From the NCBI GenBank assembly GCA_027924585.1, contig BSBM01000200.1:2542001-2606000 (forward strand): a stretch of DNA of 64,000 nucleotides, in the 5' to 3' direction. The position numbers were made by a program, and so were the translations under genes. Under the pieces are notes generated by a model that was not told the origin of the DNA, ran no database searches, and saw only the letters and a program-made list of their open reading frames with translations. Within the stretch, counting starts at the first letter, position 1; every line of letters begins with the position of its first letter. This document shows, in pieces, positions 1-10,230 of this stretch. This stretch comes from Larix kaempferi (Eukaryota > Streptophyta > Pinopsida > Pinales > Pinaceae).

Positions 1-415
1 CGTTAACAACACGAGTTTTTAGAAAATGTGTTTTATTTCATAAATGTAATCAACAAAGTATGCACATTCTACGTCATAACGAATTTCTATTGTTTGCGCA
101 TGCGTCTGGAAATAAGAAAAGCTTACTTCCCCCGTTTTTTAAAATCACAGCTTCTAGAAGGTTTACATGATTTCTTAAAAAACACGAGTTTTTAGAAAAT
201 GTGTTTTATTTCATAAATGGAATCAACAAAGTATGCACATTCTACGTCATAACAACTTTCTATAGTTTGCGCATGAGTCCGGAAATAAGAAAAGCTTACT
301 TCCCCCGTTTTTTAAAATCACAGCTTCTGGAAGGTTTACATGATTTCTTAAAAAACACGAGTTTTTAGAAAATGTGTTTTATTTCATAAATGGAATCAAC
401 AAAGTATGCACATTC

Positions 416-459
416 TACGTCATAACGACTTTCTATAGTTTGCGCATGCGTCCGGAAAT
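416..459. promoter_or_regulatory. Cluster of CRE-, NRF1- and ETS-like motifs (one example)
   Basis: TACGTCAT (416-423) has the CGTCA half-site of CREB/ATF. TGCGCATGCG (441-450) matches nine of the ten core bases of the NRF1 palindrome when read as GCGCATGCG plus T. CCGGAAAT (452-459) has the ETS core. All three contain CpG and recur in most monomers, with frequent CpG-disrupting variants. Function is only a suggestion from motif resemblance. Confidence 0.25.
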
Positions 460-497
460 AAGAAAAGCTTACTTCCACCGTTTTTTAAAATCACAGC

Positions 498-510
498 TTC
501 TAGAAGGTTT
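498..510. promoter_or_regulatory. Heat-shock-element-like motif (one example of hundreds)
   Basis: TTCTAGAA is a perfect TTCnnGAA pair, and the next unit at the correct 2-bp spacing is TTT in place of TTC. Heat-shock factor binds alternating nGAAn units, usually three or more. The motif is present in most monomers. That it is bound is untested; it may simply be part of the repeat. Confidence 0.3.
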
Positions 511-602
511 ACATGATTTCGTAAAAAACACGAGTTTTTAGAAAATGTGTTTCATTTCATAAATGGAACCTACAAAGTATGCACATTCTACGTCATAACG
601 AC

Positions 603-1640
603 TTTCTATAGTTTGCGCATGCGTCCGGAAATAAGAAAAGCTTACTTCCCCCGTTTTTTAAAATCACAGCTTCTAGAAGGTTTACATGATTTCTGAAAAA
701 AAACGAGTTTTTAGAAAATGTGTTTTATTTCAAAAATGGAATCAACAAAGTATGCACATTCTACGTCATAGCGACTTTCTATAGTTTGCGCATGCGTTTG
801 GAAATAAGAAAAGCTTACTTCCCCCGTTTTTTAAAATCACAGCTTCTAGAAGGTTTAGATGATTTCTTAAAAAACACGAGTTTTTAGAAAATGTGTTTTA
901 TTTCAAAAATAGAATCAACAAAGTATGCACATTCTACGTCATAACGATTTTCTATAGTTTGCGCATGCATCCGGAAATAAGAAAAGCTTACTTCCTCCGT
1001 TTTTTAAAATCACAGCTTCTAGAAGGTTTACATGATTTCGTAAAAAACACGAGTTTTCTGAAAATGTGTTTTATTTCATAAATGGAATCTACAAAGTATG
1101 CACATTCTACGTCATAACGAATTTCTATAGTTTGCGCATGCGTCCGGAAATAAGAAAAGCTTACTTCCCCCGTTTTTTAAAATCACAGCTTCTAGAAGGT
1201 TTACATGATTTCTGAAAAAAAACGAGTTTTTAGAAAATGTGTTTTATTTCAAAAATGGAATCAACAAAGTATGCACATTCTACGTCATAGCGACTTTCTA
1301 TAGTTTGCGCATGCGTTTGGAAATAAGAAAAGCTTACTTCCCCCGTTTTTTAAAATCACAGCTTCTAGAAGGTTTAGATGATTTCTTAAAAAACACGAGT
1401 TTTTAGAAAATGTGTTTTATTTCAAAAATAGAATCAACAAAGTATGCACATTCTACGTCATAACGATTTTCTATAGTTTGCGCATGCATCCGGAAATAAG
1501 AAAAGTTTACTTCCTCCGTTTTTTAAAATCACAGCTTCTAGAAGGTTTACATGATTTCGTAAAAAACACAAGTTTTCTGAAAATGTGTATTATTTCATAA
1601 ATGGAATCTACAAAGTATGCACATTCTACGTCATAACGAA
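603..1640. repeat. 519-bp trimer HOR, two tandem copies
   Basis: Copy 1 spans about 603-1121 and copy 2 about 1122-1640. Both carry the same rare variants in the same order: TTCTG before a longer A-run (691 and 1210), CATAGCGAC, GTTTAGATG, an ATTTCAAAAATAG variant, CTTCCTCCG and TTTTCTGAAAATG. I saw about three substitutions between them (for example CTTAC against TTTAC near 1505, CACGAG against CACAAG near 1568, TTTTATT against TATTATT near 1589). The left limit is set by CGAC (602) against CGAA (1121). The exact three-monomer offset points to an in-register duplication. Confidence 0.9.
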
Positions 1641-2600
1641 TTTCTATAGTTTGCGCATGCGTCCGGAAATAAGAAAAGCTTACTTCCACCGTTTTTTAAA
1701 ATCACAGCTTCTAGAAGGTTTACATGATTTCTTAAAAAACACGAGTTTTAGAAAATCTGTTTTATTTCATAAATAGAATCAACAAAGTATGCACATTCTA
1801 CGTCATAACGACTTTCTTTAGTTTGCGGATGCGTCCGGAAATAAGAAAAGCTTACTTCCACCGTTTTTTAAAATCACAGCTTCTAGAAGGTTTACATGAT
1901 TTCGTAAAAAACATGAGTTTTTAGAAAATGTGTTTTATTTCATAAATGGAATGTAAAAAGTGTGCACATTCTACGTCATAACGACTTTCTATAGTTTGCG
2001 CATGCGTCTGGAAATAAGAAAAGCTTACTTCACCCGTTTTTTAAAATCACAGCTTCTAGAAGGTTTACCTGATTTCTTAAAAAAAACGAGTTTTCAGAAA
2101 ATGTGTTTTATTTCATAAATGGAATCTACAAAGTATGCACATTCTACGTCATAACGAATTTCTATAGTTTGCGCTTGCGTCCGGAAATAAGAAAAGCTTA
2201 CTTCCCCCGTTTTTTAAAATCACAGCTTCTAAAAGGTTTACATGATTTCTTAAAAAACACGAGTTTTTAGAAAATGTGTTTTATTTCATAAATGGAATCA
2301 ACAAAGTATGCACATTCTACGTCATAACGACTTTCTATAGTTTGTGCATGAGTCCAGAAATAAGAAAAGCTTACTTCCCCCGTTTTTTAAAATCACAGCT
2401 TCTGGAAGGTTTACATGATTTCTTAAAAAACAAGAGTTTTTAGAAAATGTGTTTTATTTCATAAATGGAATAAACAAAGTATGCACATTCTACGTCATAA
2501 CGACTTTCTATAGTTTGCGCATGCGTCCGGAAATAAGAAAAGCTTACTTCCCCCGTTTTTTAAAATCACAGCTTCTAGAAGGTTTACATGATTTCTTAAA
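1412..2600. repeat. Flank block, first copy
   Basis: An ordered series of rare variants marks this block: a T4 instead of T5 run (about 1746), TTTCTTTAG followed by GCGGATGCG (about 1812), GGAATGTAAAAAG (about 1947), CTTCACCCG (about 2029), TTTACCTGATT (about 2062), GCGCTTGCG (about 2171), GTGCATGAGTCCAG (about 2344) and GGAATAAACAAAG (about 2467). The same series in the same order is found near 30.7-31.9 kb and 61.6-62.8 kb, so the three blocks share descent. Spacings between copies are near-integer monomer numbers once the known indels are counted. Confidence 0.88.
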
Positions 2601-3480
2601 AAACACGTGTTTTTAGAAAATGTGTTTTATTTCATAAATGGAATCAACAAAGTATGCACATTCTACGTCATAACGACTTTCTATAGTTTGCGCATTCGTC
2701 CGGAAATAAGAAAAGCTTACTTCCACCGTTTTTTAAAATCACAGCTTCTAGAAGGTTTACATGATTTCGTAAAAAACACGAGTTTTCTGAAAATGTGTTT
2801 TATTTCATAAATGGAATCTACAAAGTATGCACATTCTACGTCATAACGAATTTCTATAGTTTGCGCTTGCGTCCGGAAATAAGAAAAGCTTACTTCCCCC
2901 GTTTTTTAAAATCACAGCTTCTAAAAGGTTTACATGATTTCTTAAAAAACATGAGTTTTTAGAAAATGTGTTTTATTTCATAAATGGAATCAACAAAGTA
3001 TGCACATTCTACGTCATAACGACTTTCTATAGGTTGTGCATGAGTCCAGAAATAAGAAAAGCTTACTTCCCCTATTTTTTAAAATCACAGCTCCTGGAAG
3101 GTTTACATGATTTCTTAAAAAACAAGAGTTTTTAGAAAATGTGTTTTATTTCATAAATGGAATGATCAAAGTATGCACATTCTACGTCATAACGACTTTC
3201 TATAGTTTGCGCATGCGTCCGCAAATAAGAACAGCTTACTTCCCCCGTTTTTTAAAATCACAGCTTCTAGAAGGTTTACATGATTTCTTAAAAAACACGT
3301 GTTTTTAGAAAATGTGTTTTATTTCATAAATGGAATCAACGAAGTATGCACATTCTACGTCATAACGACTTTCTATAGTTTGCGCATTCGTCCGGAAATA
3401 AGAAAAGCTTACTTCCACCGTTTTTTAAAATCACAGCTTCTAGAAGGTTTAAATGATTTCGTTAAAAACACGAGTTTTTA
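2101..3480. repeat. 692-bp tetramer duplication
   Basis: The GCGCTTGCG variant occurs at 2171 and 2863, and the CACGTG variant at 2604 and 3296, each pair separated by 692 bp (four monomers). Intervening variants (CTAAAAGG, GTGCATGAGTCCAG, CAAGAG) recur in the same order. The second copy has extra private changes near 3050-3240, for example GGTTGTGCATG and CCTATTTTTT. The left part overlaps the end of the flank block. Confidence 0.85.
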
Positions 3481-6400
3481 GAAAATGTGTTTTATTTCAT
3501 AAATGTAATCAACAAAGTATGCACATTCTATGTCATAACGACTTTCTATAGTTTGCGCATGCGTCTGGAAACAAGAAAAGGTTACTTCCCCCGTTTTTTA
3601 AAATCACAGCTTCTAGAAGGTTTACATGATTTCTTAAAACACACGAGTTTTTAGTAAATGTGTTTTATTTCATAAATGGAATCAACAAAGTATGCACATT
3701 CTACGTCATAACGACTTTCTATAGTTTGCGCATGAGTCCGGAAATAAGAAAAGCTTACTTCCCCCGTTTTTTAAAATCACAGCTTCTGGAAGGTTTACAT
3801 GATTTCTTAAAAAACACGAGTTTTTAGAAAATGTGTTTTATTTCATAAATGGAATCAACAAAGTATGCACATTCTACGTCATAACGACTTTCTATAGTTT
3901 GCGCATGCGTCCGGAAATAAGAAAAGCTTACTTCCACCGTTTTTTAAAATCACAGCTTCTAGAAGGTTTACATGATTTCGTAAAAAACACGAGTTTTTAG
4001 AAAATGTGTTTTATTTCATAAATGGAACCTACAAAGTATGCACATTCTACGTCATAACGACTTTCTATAGTTTGCGCATGCGTCCGGAAATAAGAAAAGC
4101 TTAGTTCCCCCGTTTTTTAAAATCACAGCTTCTAGAAGTTTTACATGATTTCTTAAAAAACACGTGTTTTTAGAAAATATGTTTTACTTCATAAATTGAA
4201 TTAACAAAGTATGCACATTCTACGTCATAACGAGTTTCTATAGTTTGCGCATTCGTCCGGAAAGAAGAAAAGCTTACTTCCACCGTTTTTTAAAATCACA
4301 GCTTCTAGAAGGTTTACATGATTTCGTAAAAAACACGAGTTTTTAGAAAATGTGTTTTATTTCATAAATGGAATCTACAAAGTATGCACATTCTACATCA
4401 TAACGAATTTCTATAGTTTGCGCATGCTACCGGAAATAAGAAAAGCTTACTTCCCCCGTTTTTTAAAATCACAGCTTCTAGAAGGTTTACATGATTTCTT
4501 AAAAAACAAGAGTTTTTAAAAAATGTGTTTTATTTCATAAATGGAATCAACAAAGTATGCACATTCTACGTCATAACGACTTTCTATAGTTTGCGCATGC
4601 GTTTGGAAATAAGAAACGCTTACTTCCCCCGTTTTTTTAAATCACAGCTTCTAGAAGGTTTACATGATTTCCTAAAAAACACAAGTTTTTAGAAAATGTG
4701 TTTTATTTCATAAATGGAATCAACAAAGTATGCACATTCTACGTCATAACGACTTTCTATAGTTTGCGCATGCGTCCGGAAACAAGAAAAGCTTACTTCC
4801 ACCGTTTTTTAAAATCACAGCTTCTAGAAGGTTTACATGATTTCGTAAAAAACACGAGTTTTTAGAAAATGTGTTTTATTTCATAAATGGAACCTACAAA
4901 GTATGCACATTCTACGTCATAACGACTTTCTATAGTTTGCGCATGAGTCCGGAAATAAGAAAAGGTTACTTCCCCCGTTTTTTAAAATCACAGCTTCTAG
5001 AAGGTTTACATGATTTCTTAAAACACACGAGTTTTTAGTAAATGTGTTTTATTTCATAAATGGAATCAACAAAGTATGCACATTCTACGTCATAACGACT
5101 TTCTATAGTTTGCGCATGAGTCCGGAAATAAGAAAAGCTTACTTCCCCCGTTTTTTAAAATCACAGCTTCTGGAAGGTTTACATGATTTCTTAAAAAACA
5201 CGAGTTTTTAGAAAATGTGTTTTATTTCATAAATGGAATCAACAAAGTATGCACATTCTACGTCATAACGACTTTCTATAGTTTGCGCATGCGTCCGGAA
5301 ATAAGAAAAGCTTACTTCCACCGTTTTTTAAAATCACAGCTTCTAGAAGGTTTACATGATTTCGTAAAAAACACGAGTTTTTAGAAAATGTGTTTTATTT
5401 CATAAATGGAACCTACAAAGTATGCACATTCTACGTCATAACGACTTTCTATAGTTTGCGCATGCGTCCGGAAATAAGAAAAGCTTAGTTCCCCCGTTTT
5501 TTAAAATCACAGCTTCTAGAAGTTTTACATGATTTCTTAAAAAACACGTGTTTTTAGAAAATGTGTTTTACTTCATAAATTGAATTAACAAAGTATCCAC
5601 ATTCTACGTCATAACGAGTTTCTATAGTTTGCGCATTCGTCCGGAAATAAGAAAAGCTTACTTCCACCGTTTTTTAAAATCACAGCTTCTAGAAGGTTTA
5701 CATGATTTCGTAAAAAACACGAGTTTTTAGAAAATGTGTTTTATTTCATAAATGGAATCTACAAAGTATGCACATTCTACATCATAACGAATTTCTATAG
5801 TTTGCGCATGCGTCTGGAAATAAGAAAAGCTTACTTCCCCCGTTTTTTAAAATCACAGCTTCTAGAAGGTTTACATGATTTCTTAAAAAACAAGAGTTTT
5901 TAGAAAATGTGTTTTATTTCATAAATGGAATCAACAAAGTATGCACATTCTACGTCATAACGACTTTCTATAGTTTGCGCATGCGTTTGGAAATAAGAAA
6001 CGCTTACTTCCCCCATTTTTTAAAATCACAGCTTCTAGAAGGTTTACATGATTTTGTAAAAAACATGAGTTTTTAGATAATGTGTTTTATTTCATAAATG
6101 GAATCAACAAAGTATGCACATTCTACGTCATAACGAATTTCTATAGTTTGCGCATTCGTCCGGAAATAAGAAAAGCTTACTTCCACCGTTTTTTAAAATC
6201 ACAGCTTCTAGAAGGTTTACATGATTTCGTAAAAAACATGAGTTTTTAGAAAATGTTTTTTATTTCATAAATGGAATCTACAAAGTATGCACATTCTACG
6301 TCATAACGAATTTCTATAGTTTGCGCATGCGTCCGGAAATAAGAAAAGCTTACTTCCCCCGTTTTTTAAAATCACAGCTTCTAGAAGGTTTACATGATTT

Positions 6401-9400
6401 CCTAAAAAACATGAGTTTTTAGAAAATGTGTTTTATTTCATAAATGGAATCAACAAAGTATGCACATTCTACGTCATAACGACTTTCTATAGTTTGCGCA
6501 TGCGTTTGGAAATAAGAAAAGTTTACTTCCCCCGTTTTTTAAAATCACAGCTTCTAGAAGGTTTACATGATTTCTTAAAAAACACGAGTTTTTGGAAAAT
6601 GTGTTTTATTTCATAAATAGAATCAACAAAGTATGCACATTCTACGTCATAACGACTTTCTATAGTTTGCGCATGCGTCCGGAAATAATAAAATCTTACT
6701 TCCACCGTTTTTTAAAATCACAGCTTCTAGAAGGTTTACATGATTTATTAAAAAACACGAGTTTTTAGAAAATGTTTTTAATTTCATAAATGGAATCTAC
6801 AAAGTATGCACATTCTACGTCATAACGAATTTCTATAGTTTGCGCATGCTACCGGAAATAAGAAAAGCTTACTTCCCCCGTTTTTTTAAAATCACAGCTT
6901 CTAGAAGGTTTACATGATTTATTAAAAAACACGAGTTTTTAGAAAATGTGTTTTATTTCATAAATGGAATCAACAAAGTATGCACATTCTACGTCATAAC
7001 GACTTTCTATAGTTTGCGCATGCGTCCGGAAATAAGAACAGCTTACTTCCCCCGTTTTTTAAAATCACAGCTTCTAGAAGGTTTACATGATTTCTTAAAA
7101 AACACGTGTTTTTAGAAAATGTGTTTTATTTCATAAATGGAATCAACGAAGTATGCACATTCTACGTCATAACGACTTTCTATAGTTTGCGCATTCGTCC
7201 GGAAATAAGAAAAGCTTACTTCCACCGTTTTTTAAAATCACAGCTTCTAGAAGGTTTAAATGATTTCGTTAAAAACACGAGTTTTTAGAAAATGTGTTTT
7301 ATTTCATAAATGTAATCAACAAAGTATGCACATTCTATGTCATAACGACTTTCTATAGTTTGCGCATGCGTCTGGAAATAAGAAAAGGTTACTTCCCCCG
7401 TTTTTTAAAATCACAGCTTCTAGAAGGTTTACATGATTTCTTAAAACACACGAGTTTTTAGTAAATGTGTTTTATTTCATAAATGGAATCAACAAAGTAT
7501 GCACATTCTACGTCATAACGACTTTCTATAGTTTGCGCATGAGTCCGGAAATAAGAAAAGCTTACTTCCCCCGTTTTTTAAAATCACAGCTTCTGGAAGG
7601 TTTACATGATTTCTTAAAAAACACGAGTTTTTAGAAAATGTGTTTTATTTCATAAATGGAATCAACAAAGTATGCACATTCTACGTCATAACGACTTTCT
7701 ATAGTTTGCGCATGCGTCCGGAAATAAGAAAAGCTTACTTCCACCGTTTTTTAAAATCACAGCTTCTAGAAGGTTTACATGATTTCGTAAAAAACACGAG
7801 TTTTTAGAAAATGTGTTTTATTTCATAAATGGAACCTACAAAGTATGCACATTCTACGTCATAACGACTTTCTATAGTTTGCGCATGCGTCCGGAAATAA
7901 GAAAAGCTTAGTTCCCCCGTTTTTTAAAATCACAGCTTCTAGAAGTTTTACATGATTTCTTAAAAAACACGTGTTTTTAGAAAATGTGTTTTACTTCATA
8001 AATTGAATTAACAAAGTATGCACATTCTACGTCATAACGAGTTTCTATAGTTTGCGCATTCGTCCGGAAATAAGAAAAGCTTACTTCCACCGTTTTTTAA
8101 AATCACAGCTTCTAGAAGGTTTACATGATTTCGTAAAAAACATGAGTTTTTAGAAAATGTTTTTTATTTCATAAATGGAATCTACAAAGTATGCACATTC
8201 TACGTCATAACGAATTTCTATAGTTTGCGCATGCGTCCGGAAATAAGAAAAGCTTACTTCCCCCGTTTTTTAAAATCACAGCTTCTAGAAGGTTTACATG
8301 ATTTCCTAAAAAACATGAGTTTTTAGAAAATGTGTTTTATTTCATAAATGGAATCTACAAAGTATGCACATTCTACATCATAACGAATTTCTATAGTTTG
8401 CGCATGCGTCTGGAAATAAGAAAAGCTTACTTCCCCCGTTTTTTAAAATCACAGCTTCTAGAAGGTTTACATGATTTCTTAAAAAACAAGAGTTTTTAGA
8501 AAATGTGTTTTATTTCATAAATGGAATCAACAAAGTATGCACATTCTACGTCATAACGACTTTCTATAGTTTGCGCATGCGTTTGGAAATAAGAAACGCT
8601 TACTTCCCCCGTTTTTTTAAATCACAGCTTCTAGAAGGTTTACATGATTTCCTAAAAAACACAAGTTTTTAGAAAATGTGTTTTATTTCATAAATGGAAT
8701 CAACAAAGTATGCACATTCTACGTCATAACGACTTTCTATAGTTTGCGCATGCGTCCGGAAACAAAAAAAGCTTACTTCCACCGTTTTTTAAAATCACAG
8801 CTTCTAGAAGGTTTACATGATTTCGTAAAAAACACGAGTTTTTAGAAAATGTGTTTTATTTCATAAATGGAACCTACAAAGTATGCACATTCTACGTCAT
8901 AACGACTTTCTATAGTTTGCGCATGCGTCTGGAAATAAGAAAAGGTTACTTCCCCCGTTTTTTAAAATCACAGCTTCTAGAAGGTTTACATGATTTCTTA
9001 AAACACACGAGTTTTTAGTAAATGTGTTTTATTTCATAAATGGAATCAACAAAGTATGCACATTCTACGTCATAACGACTTTCTATAGTTTGCGCATGAG
9101 TCCGGAAATAAGAAAAGCTTACTTCCCCCGTTTTTTAAAATCACAGCTTCTGGAAGGTTTACATGATTTCTTAAAAAACACGAGTTTTTAGAAAATGTGT
9201 TTTATTTCATAAATGGAATCAACAAAGTATGCACATTCTACGTCATAACGACTTTCTATAGTTTGCGCATGCGTCCGGAAATAAGAAAAGCTTACTTCCA
9301 CCGTTTTTTAAAATCACAGCTTCTAGAAGGTTTACATGATTTCGTAAAAAACACGAGTTTTTAGAAAATGTGTTTTATTTCATAAATGGAACCTACAAAG

Positions 9401-10230
9401 TATGCACATTCTACGTCATAACGACTTTCTATAGTTTGCGCATGCGTCCGGAAATAAGAAAAGCTTAGTTCCCCCGTTTTTTAAAATCACAGCTTCTAGA
9501 AGTTTTACATGATTTCTTAAAAAACACGTGTTTTTAGAAAATGTGTTTTACTTCAAAAATTGAATTAACAAAGTATGCACATTCTACGTCATAACGAGTT
9601 TCTATAGTTTGCGCATTCGTCCGGAAATAAGAAAAGCTTACTTCCACCGTTTTTTAAAATCACAGCTTCTAGAAGGTTTACATGATTTCGTAAAAAACAC
9701 GAGTTTTTAGAAAATGTGTTTTATTTCATAAATGGAATCTACAAAGTATGCACATTCTACATCATAACGAATTTCTATAGTTTGCGCATGCGTCTGGAAA
9801 TAAGAAAAGCTTACTTCCCCCGTTTTTTAAAATCACAGCTTCTAGAAGGTTTACATGATTTCTTAAAAAACAAGAGTTTTTAGAAAATGTGTTTTATTTC
9901 ATAAATGGAATCAACAAAGTATGCACATTCTACGTCATAACGACTTTCTATAGTTTGCGCATGCGTTTGGAAATAAGAAACGCTTACTTCCCCCGTTTTT
10001 TAAAATCACAGCTTCTAGAAGGTTTACATGATTTTGTAAAAAACATGAGTTTTTAGATAATGTGTTTTATTTCATAAATGGAATCAACAAAGTATGCACA
10101 TTCTACGTCATAACGAATTTCTATAGTTTGCGCATTCGTCCGGAAATAAGAAAAGCTTACTTCCACCGTTTTTTAAAATCACAGCTTCTAGAAGGTTTAC
10201 ATGATTTCGTAAAAAACACGAGTTTTTAGA
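3299..10230. repeat. Older HOR, 22-monomer period with 8- and 9-monomer sub-repeats
   Basis: The TTTTTAGTAAATG variant occurs at 3654, 5038, 7461 and 9018, and the ATAAATTGAATTAAC variant at 4195, 5579, 8002 and 9559 (both series are variant-base positions). Both give steps of 1384, 2423 and 1557 bp, which are 8, 14 (plus 1 bp) and 9 monomers. The period of 8+14=22 monomers gives 3807 bp, and the segments beginning at 3299 and 7106 are near-identical over more than 1 kb. The extra base is an additional T in the T-run near 6886. Order of variants (CACGTG monomer, then ACATCATAACGAA, then AAACGCTTAC with T7) matches part of the 32.8-60.4 kb array, so this looks like a more diverged relative of it. 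The right limit is approximate. Confidence 0.85.

Larger units (their letters stand above)
358..530. repeat. Representative satellite monomer (173 bp) with its internal landmarks
   Basis: This copy is close to the majority sequence and serves as a map. It opens with a T5 run and an AT-rich third. A CRE-like TACGTCAT lies at 416-423, an NRF1-like TGCGCATGCG at 441-450, an ETS-like CCGGAAAT at 452-459, a HindIII site at 465-470, a T6A4 tract at 481-490, a heat-shock-element-like TTCTAGAA at 498-505 followed by GG and TTT (508-510), and an A6 run at 523-528. Seven CpGs are present. Much of the variation between monomers sits at a few near two-state sites: C or A just before the CCG of the polypyrimidine stretch, TTCTT or TTCGT before the A-run, ATCAAC or ATCTAC, CGAC or CGAA, CACAGC or CACCGC, and GCATGCG or GCATTCG. 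Confidence 0.95.
1..602. repeat. Divergent satellite monomers at left edge
   Basis: About 3.5 monomers cut by the window edge. They differ from one another at scattered sites, with no longer period detectable within this stretch. Nothing other than satellite is present. Confidence 0.9.

Noticed and set aside
420-470. CENP-B box candidate around GCATTCGTCCGGAAATAAG.
   Set aside because: The TTCG half is present in the GCATTCG variant, but the required A and the CGGG at the proper spacing are absent. The reverse strand near the CCCCCG stretch fails on the CGAA half.
893-1081. Recurrent open frames of 60-63 codons on the plus strand, dozens of copies with similar peptides.
   Set aside because: They are the satellite read in one frame. 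Since 173 is not a multiple of three, each frame runs just past one monomer and stops in the next. They start mainly at GTG, which is not a normal eukaryotic start, and the peptide changes in step with the DNA variants.
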